NCBI RefSeq assembly: GCF_032362555.1
Contig: NC_083516.1
Location: 1,141,001 to 1,205,000, forward strand
DNA from: Amyelois transitella
Lineage: Eukaryota; Arthropoda; Insecta; Lepidoptera; Pyralidae
DNA length: 64,000 nucleotides
Direction of reading: 5' to 3'
A model generated the notes under the pieces. The model searched no databases. It was not told where the DNA came from and saw only the letters and a list, made by a program, of their open reading frames with translations. The translations under genes were made by a program, and so were the position numbers. Shown here in pieces: positions 1 to 10,200 of the stretch (the stretch's first letter is position 1; each line of letters opens with the position of its first letter).

Positions 1-1663
1 CACTTATTTATTTTTGTAATTAACAAACTGTATAATCCTAGGGTACATGTATCAAAAAAGGAAAATAATTTAGTCACACTTTTTTAATTTGAAATATTAT
101 AGGTTCTTTATAAAAGTTCAAATTGCAAATTGTCGTATATTTTAGATTAATTGAAAAAAAAAACCAAGTAAATTGGAGCTTTCGTTCTTGCTTACCAATA
201 CGCTTTGTATATCGAAAATGTATATTTAATTATTTATTTCGAATCCAGTAATCCTTACCCAACCTATATCGATGACTTTGGTCCTGGGAGTCTAGATTAA
301 GTACTTACTTATTTAGCATAGATAAGAGACGAGAGATGTTGATCCAAATTTGAACGAGGTCACGAAGGTCGCACTTGGATACGCTTCGTGTTATTTCCTG
401 ACTTACCCCCTCCTGTGGAAGTTCCCCAAGGAGGATTAATCCGGGGAACGTCAAAACGCCAGGTTTATTATGATGAAGAGGGTTCACAGAGATCATTTTA
501 TATTCTTCATTATAACGAATATACCGTGCCAAGTAGTAGAAAATGTAAAGGTATTGCGTGCGAGTGAGAGCGACAGATGTTGAAGTAGAATAGAATGATC
601 TGTGTTCGTTGCGGTCCAAATTTACTTACTAGTTGAATATTTAATTATTTAAAAAGTTTTTTTTTTAGAAAAATAACTTTTTTAATGTCACGACTCATTA
701 TAAGTAGTAAAAATTTTTTAAATGAATAAATTTGGATTTCTGAACCCATATCAAATGTATTTATCGATTAGAAATTGTGTATCAAAATTTTATTATTACA
801 AAGATTGTCCGAAAGAATAATTTTTTATAACTATTAAATTATCTTGTGGTCATGTCAATCTTCAAGAATGTCATTTGCAAAGTTGACTTATAATACACCT
901 GTTGGATGAAAATAATGTTATTTATGTTTTAAAATAATTCTATCCAATTTCAAGTTAGACTTTGATTTTTGGGACGACCTGATTGAAGATGGTGTGGTGT
1001 AATAGAATTATCGTTACTTATGTGAGTTTTAATAAACACAGGGAATAGGATCGCAATACTTCCAAAAAAATGGTTATCTTTGAGTTTAAGAAATTTGAGT
1101 GACGTGATGATTTGATGATGTAAGATTGACGGATGATGGAGACTTTCAGACTAAGATAATGTTGATGTAAATAATTGAGCTGAGGTACCGGTACCGAAAT
1201 TAAGGATTTCTATGTTTTGTACCGATAAATGATTAACTTCTTCCATTTCGGTTCTAGGGTATTAGTACCGTACCGTGCAAGTACCGGTACTGAATCTGAA
1301 GTGTACCGGTACCAATTGAATAGGTACCGTCGGATGCATTGTTACGATAAGCGAAGTTCAACGAAATGGTCGTACAATTATTGTTTGTAAGTCGGTTTTA
1401 GTATTGATCAGCTCCACACTACTGACACTGTGCCGGGCGAAATTATACTGATATGTCAAATTCTACCATTGATTTATCGTATGGTATGATTAAATGCTAT
1501 TCAAATTGAAACTGCGCTTTTAATGTCACTGGTAGTTCTATGACCAAAATATGAATTTCGTGGAAGATTCTCATGTTAACTATTGAGGTTATTGTATGAG
1601 ATGCGGTTCTAACAAATTAAGTACAAATACTTTTAAGGGTTTGAAATTTAACTTTCAGTCTTT
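1..1663. other. Intergenic, AT-rich, no gene recognised
   Basis: I see no exon of a known family here. A 104-codon open frame on the minus strand (305-619) has no motif I recognise and no splice context, so it is not called a gene. A cluster of GTACCG words at 1184-1331 is described as its own feature. The rest is low-complexity AT-rich sequence. Confidence 0.5.
1184..1331. repeat. GTACCG word cluster
   Basis: GTACCG occurs at 1185, 1191, 1219, 1265, 1270, 1281, 1303 and 1324, several times as the palindrome GGTACCGGTACC or close to it. The spacing is irregular, so this is not a simple tandem array. Function unknown. Confidence 0.6.
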
Positions 1664-1762
1664 CATATGATAACGTCCTTTTCGGGGTAGACAGAGCCAG
1701 CAGTCTTGAAAGACTGATAGGCAACGTTCAACTGTATGGCTTTATGATATAATTGAGATAGA
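1664..1762 (-). repeat. SINE-B fragment (3' part)
   Basis: Matches in reverse the 3' half of the SINE-like family B seen many times in this window: a GGGGTAGACAGAGCC block followed by the stem around TCTTGAAAGACTGA. It is diverged and lacks the 5' end. Confidence 0.65.
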
Positions 1763-3218
1763 GATGAATGTAATTTTGGTCACGAGTTTCAATGATAAGA
1801 TTGAAGAAAATACATGAAACAATATAGAAGGATGAAGGGATATTGGCAAGTGGAATAATGCAGTTTCTGCCTAACACTGAGGCAGAGGCGTGGTTATATA
1901 ACATGTGAGTCACAATGAAAAAACAGGATTTATATTTTAAAACATAATCATTGATGTAACGTATTCTTAAAAGTATTTGTACTTAGTTGGATTATAATAT
2001 AAACAATTTTTTTTGTTTTATAATTTTTGTTGTATAAAAGTGCAATATATGTTTTTTTTGTGGTCAAGTAATTCAGGTGGAAAATATGGATTGTATGTAT
2101 ATACATACATATATATAATCCGAATGAATATTAGATAGGTATTATGTATGTATTTGTATTTTGTACGCGGTTCTTGTTGTTCAATCATGATACGCTATCG
2201 GTCCAGGTCCAAAAAAAATTAATAGGAGCTTTTAATTGAATGATTTAATATTTTCCTTTGATATTTGTATTTCAATACAGTGTGAGACTTTGAGGAGTAA
2301 ACTTATTTTAATAAGGTATATTTCTAATTAATGAAAGAAACTACATTTAGCATCATGTAATTTCTGATACCAATGAACTAAGTAAACTCACCTCCAATGG
2401 CGGATAAGTCCGCCATTGCAGGTGATTTATTTCTTTTATAACTATGTTCTATTTTAAATTTTCGTGCAATAAAGATATTACAAAAGAAATTTAACTGCAA
2501 TATTTATGAACTCTCACGTTTTTAAGTTAAGTGGATATGTTTTTTTTGTCAGGAATGTTTAAACACAAAGACGGTTAACTGGACCGATAAATATATATGT
2601 GTACGTTCAAGAACATAGCGTCAGAACGTATGTAAATAATTACAATATACAGTGTTCAATAATCAGATGTCTAGATAAACTAGTTTTGTATTCTATTTAA
2701 TGCAAAAAGCATAATTTTAAACCCCATAATGCAATTATGTATATGTATAAAATGTTTAGTGTATGTATAATTGTATACATAGAATGTCGTACGTGTATAG
2801 GTTATAGTGTTCATCTTGTTCAGCGTATAATGTGTTTGAGAAAATAAAATTGTGTACTATTATTAATTTTTGTATACGGTCACCCACTTATGATAAAATT
2901 CACCCAGATGAATTATTGTCAGATGGAATCCGGACCAGCTCCGGCAGAAAGCATGGTGCGAGGGCGACGCAGTTTTTATTGCGCGAGACACTATCGCTGT
3001 TTCGCTTGTTATTATGACGTGAAACGAGACTTTTTATGCACATTTTATGCACAATATCTGACGATCGCTACAATTGTCCTTTTACAATGTCTCTTCTCAT
3101 AAGAATGTGTTATTGAATGTGTGAATCAATAACGAAATGTTATTTTCTTATTAACAATATGTTTTATAAAAGTTTGTCCGTATTCATATATGTCGTATCG
3201 TTTATCATTTAGACTAAA
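1763..3218. other. Intergenic AT-rich stretch, no gene recognised
   Basis: Apart from the LINE-tail hairpin at 2389-2490 I see only AT-rich sequence and short overlapping open frames (for example 2832-3102) without recognisable motifs or splice signals. Confidence 0.45.
2389..2490 (+). mobile_element. LINE 3' tail with strong hairpin
   Basis: Positions 2389-2424 form a near-perfect stem-loop: CACCT pairs with AGGTG, AATGGCGGA pairs with TCCGCCATT, with 2-nt symmetric internal loops and a TAAG loop. A GTGCAATAAAG signal follows. The same TAAGTCCGCC.TTG core precedes the polyadenylation-like end of the LINE at 13878-15700, so this is probably a dead-on-arrival 3' end of a related element. Confidence 0.55.
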
Positions 3219-3287
3219 CAGCTGAACGTGGCCTGTCAGTCTTTCAAGACTGAGGGCTCTGTCTACCCGGCAAGGGATATAGACGTG
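3219..3287 (+). repeat. SINE-B fragment (3' end)
   Basis: Carries the family B 3' block: GAACGTGGCC, a TCTTTCAAGACTGA stem, the CTCTGTCTACCC block and AGGGATATAGACGTGAT. The 5' part is missing. Confidence 0.65.
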
Positions 3288-3515
3288 ATTAAATGAATGA
3301 TGTCCGTATTCTTCCCTCGCAAATTAAATTTACTGACTTGTAAAAAACCAACACGTTTATAAATCTATATAACAAACACATTGTACGGTGAATATAGACG
3401 TTGATGAATATATGTGTATATTGTATTATGATAACCTAGTACAGTGCGGTACGTAAGTTTAAAGTTTTAAATATACTCGAATCTCAATGTCGCCTAGTGA
3501 TATTATTTATCTAAG

Positions 3516-3850
3516 AGCGCTGTCACACCAAAGGTTTCATAGCGTTTTAAAAGTGGAAAGATTTTATTTTAAAATTTAAAAAAGGAAATTTCTGAACAGA
3601 GTTTCAGAGATCGTCCAGAAATTTCCTTTTTTAAATTTGATGCAAACGCAGGCCAATGGGACTTATAGGAAAGATTTTTGCTGTTTGGCTACTTAAAGAT
3701 TTTAAGCGTTTCCTCGACATCCATATTTAATTTATATATATATATATATAGTAGAGAGTGCATGCATTAACAAAAAACTTTTTTGCTGTGCATCTGTGTC
3801 TTCCGCTTTGAAAATGCTCCCAAAACCACTTAATGTGATAACGCTCTAAG
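3516..3850. mobile_element. Putative Harbinger-like MITE
   Basis: The left end GAGCGCTGTCACA and the inverted right end (read on the minus strand, GAGCGTTATCACA) are imperfect terminal inverted repeats, and each is flanked by TAA, consistent with a 3-bp TAA target duplication as in PIF/Harbinger elements. It has no coding capacity and contains a perfect 23-bp inverted repeat at 3572-3638. The superfamily assignment is inferred from TIR and duplication length only. Confidence 0.45.
3572..3638. repeat. Perfect 23-bp inverted repeat, 21-nt loop
   Basis: Positions 3572-3594 are the exact reverse complement of 3616-3638, separated by a 21-nt loop. It lies inside the putative MITE, so it is more likely an element-internal palindrome than a microRNA precursor. 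Confidence 0.8.
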
Positions 3851-4713
3851 TTCACCTTTTATTCTTTGATCTCATAATTATTTAGATTTTTATCAAAGAA
3901 AATAATCGCAATTGTTCACTCGTTGATTGATTCACTTTCTCTTTCTCACGTTCGTTTGTCGAAAAGGACGGCGATTTTAAAATAGACGCACAAGGTTGAT
4001 GTAAGTTGATTTTGTTGTAGTGTTCGTTTGGCGTGTTAAACATGTTATCGTACACAAAAGTCATTCAAAAAATGTGATTAAATTTTAACCCATTTCATTT
4101 TGAAACACTATTTTTTACCGGGATGAAATTCCGCATTTAAATTATAAGTTAGGGTTGCCCAACTCGAAAATGGGATTTCAACTAAAAAAAACATGAAAAT
4201 TTCTAGAACAATATAGTAACAAATATGTTCCGTATATTGCTTTTTATCCGTCACAATGAGTTGACTGTAAAGTAGTTTAAAATCGAGATTGACACGCGTA
4301 TATATATTTTTTAATTTGAAATTGCCACGGTAAAGTTGTAAACATAGTTTATAACGCCAAACGAATGCTGTATATACCACTTTCCTTGTATAATGTCTAA
4401 TTGTCTACCTATTAAGTCTAGTCATACGCATAGTGATTTTATATAAGTTGGCAATTTTGTGTATTTTGTTGTGATACCAACATAGAACTGATTATTTTTA
4501 TCTGACGCTTAATCGAATAAAAATAATGAAATTAGCATCTGTTTTATTGAGCTATCCTTGGTCCTGTATCTTTTAATAGTAAAGCCTTAAAGACCCCAAG
4601 GTCCGAAGCTTAACGGTTGAGGTGGGAAATGGGCAATGCGGTTAGGTAAACAAGAGTGCACTTATTTTCCCGTCCCTTTTACAGAATCGCAATATTTTTT
4701 ATTTTTTCATTTT

Positions 4714-4933
4714 GGGACAAATTACACTGATTGAGTTAGCCTCGAAGTAAGTTCGAAACTTGTGTTACGAGATACTAACTCAACGATACTATATTTAATA
4801 CTTATATAGATAAACATCCAAGACCCAGGCCAATCAGAAAAAAATCTTTTCTCATCATGCCCTGGCCGGGATTCGAACCCGGGACCTCCGTTCTTACAGA
4901 CAAGCGTACTGCCGCTGCGCCACAGAGGCCGTC
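4714..4933 (-). mobile_element. SINE-A (tRNA-derived SINE), near full length
   Basis: Read on the minus strand it starts with a tRNA-like head containing an A-box-like TGGCGCAGCGG and a B box GGTTCGAATCC. A lepidopteran body follows (ATTGGCCTGGGTCTTGGATG) and a tail with TTACTTCGAGGCTAACTCAA. Acceptor and T stems are retained but the anticodon stem does not pair, so this is a SINE head and not a tRNA gene. Confidence 0.85.
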
Positions 4934-6631
4934 AAAATTCGGTCTGCCTACCCTGCGAGGGATATATATATATGAATGTATGTATGCATGCAATATTCGG
5001 GAGGGTCTACACTCGAACGCTGACAAGGCATATGCATTCATATTATTAGTTTTATGTATACTATATGTTTAAACTTGAGTTTGAGAGAACTCAACTTTAA
5101 CGTTACTTGACAGAAGTGTCGCTTGGCGTCCATTAATAACTACAACAAAATGAACCACGTAGATGTAAAGGTTACCGTCTTAATACACTCTGTATGGTTG
5201 TTTACATTAAAATAAACTGGGCGAATTTAAATAATAAAGACTTCAAGCTCATCTTGTATATTTCAATTTGATAACATTAAGTACACATTGATGTAAAATA
5301 AATAAATAAATTTTATCTAATTTACATAACTAATTCAGATTGAATTACAATTAACTGTCAATAAATTATCTGCTAAGAGCAATGTGGAAAAAAAGAAAGA
5401 AATAAATAGCCTCAGCATTTAACAAATGAATGAAGATTAAAATGTCAAATTTTAAAGTAGAAAAACAGAATGTTGCAATTATTTTACAAGCATTTCTACC
5501 AATACTTCATAATTTAAGTACACACGTAATAAATAATTTTAAAAATATAATTTTTGAAGACAAAAAGAAATATAGCTTAAATGTCATTGTATATACAAAT
5601 ATATAAAAGAGAAAACGGTACACACAGCAGCCATGAAATATATAACAAAAGGTCTCATTGCATACAGGAATGTCAAAGTAGTACAGTCAGTAGCACATCA
5701 ATCTACTCAAATCCACTGCCAATTCGCCTCTATTACTGGGTGTCTATTTCATGCAGGTTAAGTTGATGTGCAGTTAACTGTACACACAAAAAGTGCTGAA
5801 CCTCTATCAAACATAGCTAACATATTACATTCATATGTCAATGACTAGGTGTCGTGCATATAAATTACTAAGGTGCATTGTAAAACATTAATTTTAAACT
5901 GAATTTCATAAGAAATAATAAAATAACATTACTATAATTCATAAGTGATATTCAAATAAATCATAAGGGTTGTTCTACACATAAAAACCCGCGCGAATGG
6001 ACAATGGAGCTTAGTTGATGAAAAGGTCTTCATCTTTCACATTTTAATGACGCCTATGTTCTGAGATTATCTCTCTTGTTGATATTACAATAATAATGTT
6101 GAGGCGTTAAATATTTTTACCATTTCCCTTTCTGTCTAATGGATGCGCTCGCACGAGTATATGTGTGGCAACCCTAAACGCACGACAAATATAATTATTA
6201 TTACATAATTGGTTTTAAAATTCTCACTATTTACCAACTATCAATATAATTTATCATATATGTTACAAATAGTATAAATAACTCTAAAATAAGATTTACT
6301 ATATTTCACAAAACGAAGAACGGTTAATAAATGAAAGAAAATGGAATTGGCGTACAAAACAAGGTATGGAAGTACGCCTTTTCATATGAATAAAAATAAA
6401 AAAGAGATCTACACGTTAGACATAAAAATAAACTTTGCTTCATTTCATAATAAATTAAAATTATTCTATTATACGTACATCTGTTTATGCTATACTCAAG
6501 TGATATAATTTTTATATTTATTAGCACATTTACATTCAATACACGTAATTACAATCGTATTCGAAAAAAGTTACAGAATTCTTAAATAATGAAACAATAT
6601 GTAACACGTTACATTGTACAGGGTGTATATT
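4934..6631. other. Intergenic stretch, no gene recognised
   Basis: AT-rich sequence with short open frames only. It might contain 3' untranslated sequence of HID1, which is transcribed toward it, or of a gene off the left edge, but I cannot show either. Confidence 0.4.
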
Positions 6632-6785
6632 AAAAAAAAACAAGGATCACTCCATCTCTTTCACATGGATAACGTAAAAGGCGTCTAAGGAATAGGCTTA
6701 TTAACATTCGATTTTTCTTTGAGGCGATGGGCTCTCTGTCTACCCTGCAAGGGATATAGACGTGACTATATGTATATATGTAAAA
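6632..6785 (+). repeat. SINE-B fragment
   Basis: Diverged family B copy: CACTCCATCTCTTTCACATGG, GTAAAAGGCGTCTAAGG, GCGATGGGCTC, then the 3' block CTACCCTGCAAGGGATATAG and ACGTGACTATATGTATATATG. The middle part (TTTGAATCTCAATTCTATCA) is missing. Confidence 0.65.
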
Positions 6786-6879
6786 CCTCCAAATACCAAA
6801 ATTAACATAAATCATACGCGTCAGTAAACGAGGTAAAGTTTATGGGTATTACCGCCGGCTAAACCGATTGTATTACACA

Positions 6880-7153
6880 CTAGCCGCGCCCGCGACTTCG
6901 TCCGCGTGAATATTTATTATGGGCATTATTGAAGCCCTCAAAGATGAATAATTTTCCCCGATTTTTTCACATTCTCCATTATTTCTTCGCTCTTAATAGT
7001 TGCAGCGTGATGTTATATAGCCTAAAGCCTTCCTCGACGAAATGGTCTATTCAACACAAAAATAATTTTTCAATTCGAACCACTAGTTCCTGAGATTAGC
7101 GCATTCAAACAAACAAACGAACAAACTCTTTAGCTTTATAATATTAGTATAGA
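6880..7153 (-). mobile_element. Helitron-like non-autonomous element, complete
   Basis: Read on the minus strand it begins TCTATACTAATATTATAAAG and ends with a short hairpin (arms CGCGGAC and GTCGCG) followed by CTAG. A TC start, a 3' hairpin and a CTAG-type end are Helitron hallmarks, and this family is common in Lepidoptera. It lies just 3' of the last HID1 exon, so it may fall inside the HID1 3' UTR. Confidence 0.65.
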
Positions 7154-7239
7154 TTACAAATAAATATAGTTCAACTTATAATGGTTAAATATGGTAAAAC
7201 ATTTTTTTTTTAAATTAATGTAGCTGTGTGTGTGTCTGT

Positions 7240-10200
7240 TCACACCCGTTGTATCTCGAAAAGTTTCACGTCCGTGTCATACCAGATCGGTGGGTCGACA
7301 TTTCTGAAATAACATATATAAGTATAATTATATATTTATTACTAAACCAGGCCGTGTGGTTCCCGGCACCAATACAGAAAAGAATAGGACCACTCCATCT
7401 CTTTCCCATGGATGTAAGAAAGGCGACTAAGGGATAGGCTTACAAGCTTGGGATTCTTTTTTAGGCGATGGGCTAGCAACCTTTTTTGAATCTTAATTCT
7501 ATCTTAAAGCTAAATAGCTGAATGTGGCCATTCAGTCTTTTCAAGACTGTTAGCTCTGTCAACCCCGCAAGGGATATAGACGTGACTGATATGTATGTAT
7601 GTACATATATATACATATATACAGGGTGACATTTAAAACAACTGCATCCTTTTAAACATAGACTATACCCATGCTTCTTACGCGTCGCTTTTCCGCCGGC
7701 CGGGGTGATATTACGTATTTAGGATCGTGGATTTTGATACTTTTATTTTTTTTCGTACTTTCTGAAATATGAACCGATATTTTTCTTTTAACGTTTTTAA
7801 ATATACTTTAGATGAGTACACTTAACAGTTAAATTTATGCAGTTGAATTAAAAGTCACCCTGTATATGTAAATAAACTTCAAAACTCACCGTATATAAAT
7901 AACGCCCCACATGTAAGTCCTGAACCAGGCGGCGGTGCCGGCGTTGGCCTGGTACTTGCGGATGAGGATGGGGTGGGGGACCGGCAGCAGCCCCACCAGC
8001 GTGCCGTGCTGCAGGAACCGCAGGATCTCGCACTCGTCCGTCAGTCCCCTGCAAATTATATATATATATATATAAATATATATATACAGGGTGACTTTTA
8101 ATTCAACTGCATAAATTTAACTGTTAAGTGTACTCATCTAAAGGATATTTAAAAACGTTAAAAGAAAAATATCGGTTCATATTTCAGAAAGTACGAAAAA
8201 AAAATAAAAGTATCAAAATCCACGATCCTAAATACGTCATATCACCTCGGCCGGCAGAAAAGCGACGCGTAAGATTCAGAGGTCAACGACACAATTCATT
8301 CAGCTGAGCGATCTCGAAAACTCTGTACTTTACTTGATCTTGATACTAGAAAAATAATTTATTTTTCAGACATTTATTTACATGTTTAGTTTTAATTTCT
8401 TTTTGTAGTATTGGTCTTTAATAAAGCGTGTGACGTAGTTTTTGAGGGTTTTTTAAATGTCAAAATGATGATGTTTAATTTAAATAAAAATAGGCTCAAA
8501 CGGCTCAGAAGCATGACATACTCGTAGTCTATGTTTAAAAGGATGCAGTTGTTTTTAGTGTCACCCTGTATGTATATGGGACAAATTACACAGATTGAGT
8601 TAGCCTCGAAGTAAGTTCGAAACTTGTGTTACGAGATACTAACTCAACGATACTATATTTTATAATAAATACTTATATAAATAAACATCCAAGACCCAGG
8701 CCAATCAGAAAAAGTTCTTTTCTCATCATGCCCTGGCCGGGATTCGAACCTGGGACCACCGGCGTCACAGACAAGCGTACTACCGCTGCGCCACAGAGGC
8801 CGTCTGAATTGACACCAATAATGTAAGAAGACTAGTTTTTGCTTGCCCGGGGCTTCGCTCCCCTGGGTAAAAGCAGAAAAAATAGGTAGCCGACTATATA
8901 CATACATACAAACATAAAATCACGCCTCTTTCCCGGAGGGGAAGGCAGAGACTACCTCTTTCCACTTGCCACGATCGCTGCATACTTCCTTCGCTTCATA
9001 AGTATGAAGTAAGTAATAATATAAGTACTTCATGGGTATGTTAAGATGGTTTGGTCATTTGGAGAGGATGAATAAAAGCAGGTTTAAGCGATGTGACGTT
9101 ACTTAGTGATACCTTGTATCCAATTTTGAAAATACATAATTGTATCCCATTCAAATTCAATATTTTTATTCATATTATAGTTATACTTTATATCGCTTAA
9201 TAATTGTCAAAACTTTTAGATTCACAACATTGGTCGACGTCAAATAAATAACTTAAAACTAAGTTCACTGCCGCCAAGTTCCAAGGCGTCAGTCACAGAA
9301 GAAGCGGTAACAAACTGCACTGTAGCATTTATATATATCTTATATTCTATTCTATACTCACTTATGCCGCGCCGTGTGGTTCCCGGCACCAATACAAACA
9401 AGAATAGGACCACTCCAATTCTTTCCCATGGATTTCGTAAAAGGCGACTAAGGGACAGGATTTCAAACTTGGATTCTTTTCAGGCGATGGGCTAGCAACC
9501 CGTCACTATTTGAATCTCAATTCTATCATAAAGCAAAATAGCAGAACGTGGCCATTAAGTCTTTTCAAGACTGTCGGCTCTGTCTACCCCGCAAGGGATA
9601 TAGACGTGACCATAATGTGTATATGTATGTATGTATGTACTCACTTATCAATGCAGATCTTCTCCACCTGAGGCACGAGGACTTGCAGAAGCCTCATTAT
9701 AGTCTGCAGCGGAAGTTTGGCGCGCCACGAGGTCACCCACTCGGCGGTCGGCCGCCACTCATTCTGGCGGGATTGTTCCGACACTGATATGCTGTTACGC
9801 TGACAATTTCAAATGCGCACGAGTTGATAATAATACAATACATACATACATAAAAATCACGCCTCTTTCCCGGAGGGGTATGCAGAGACTACCTCTTTCC
9901 ACTTGCCACGATCTCTGCATACTTCCTTCGCTTCATCCACATTCATAACTCTCTTCATGCAAGCTCAGCGGTTTCGGGTACTTTTGACCTGACCCTTTAC
10001 CAGGACGTCCTTAATTTGATCAAGATACGTTCGTCTAGATCTTCCCACTCCGACCTTTCCCAATAATAATACAATAATATTCGATAATTTGCGCCGTGTG
10101 GTTCCCGGCACCAATACAAAAAAAAAGAATAGGACCACTCTATCTCTTTCCCATGGATGTCGTAAAAGGCGACTAAGGGATAGGCTTACAAACTTGGGAT

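Noticed and set aside
305..619. 104-codon open frame
   Set aside because: No recognisable motif, no splice context and no supporting neighbour; it may be a repeat fragment.
3572..3638. microRNA precursor
   Set aside because: The stem is perfectly paired and AT-rich within a TIR-bounded repeat, unlike typical imperfect miRNA hairpins.
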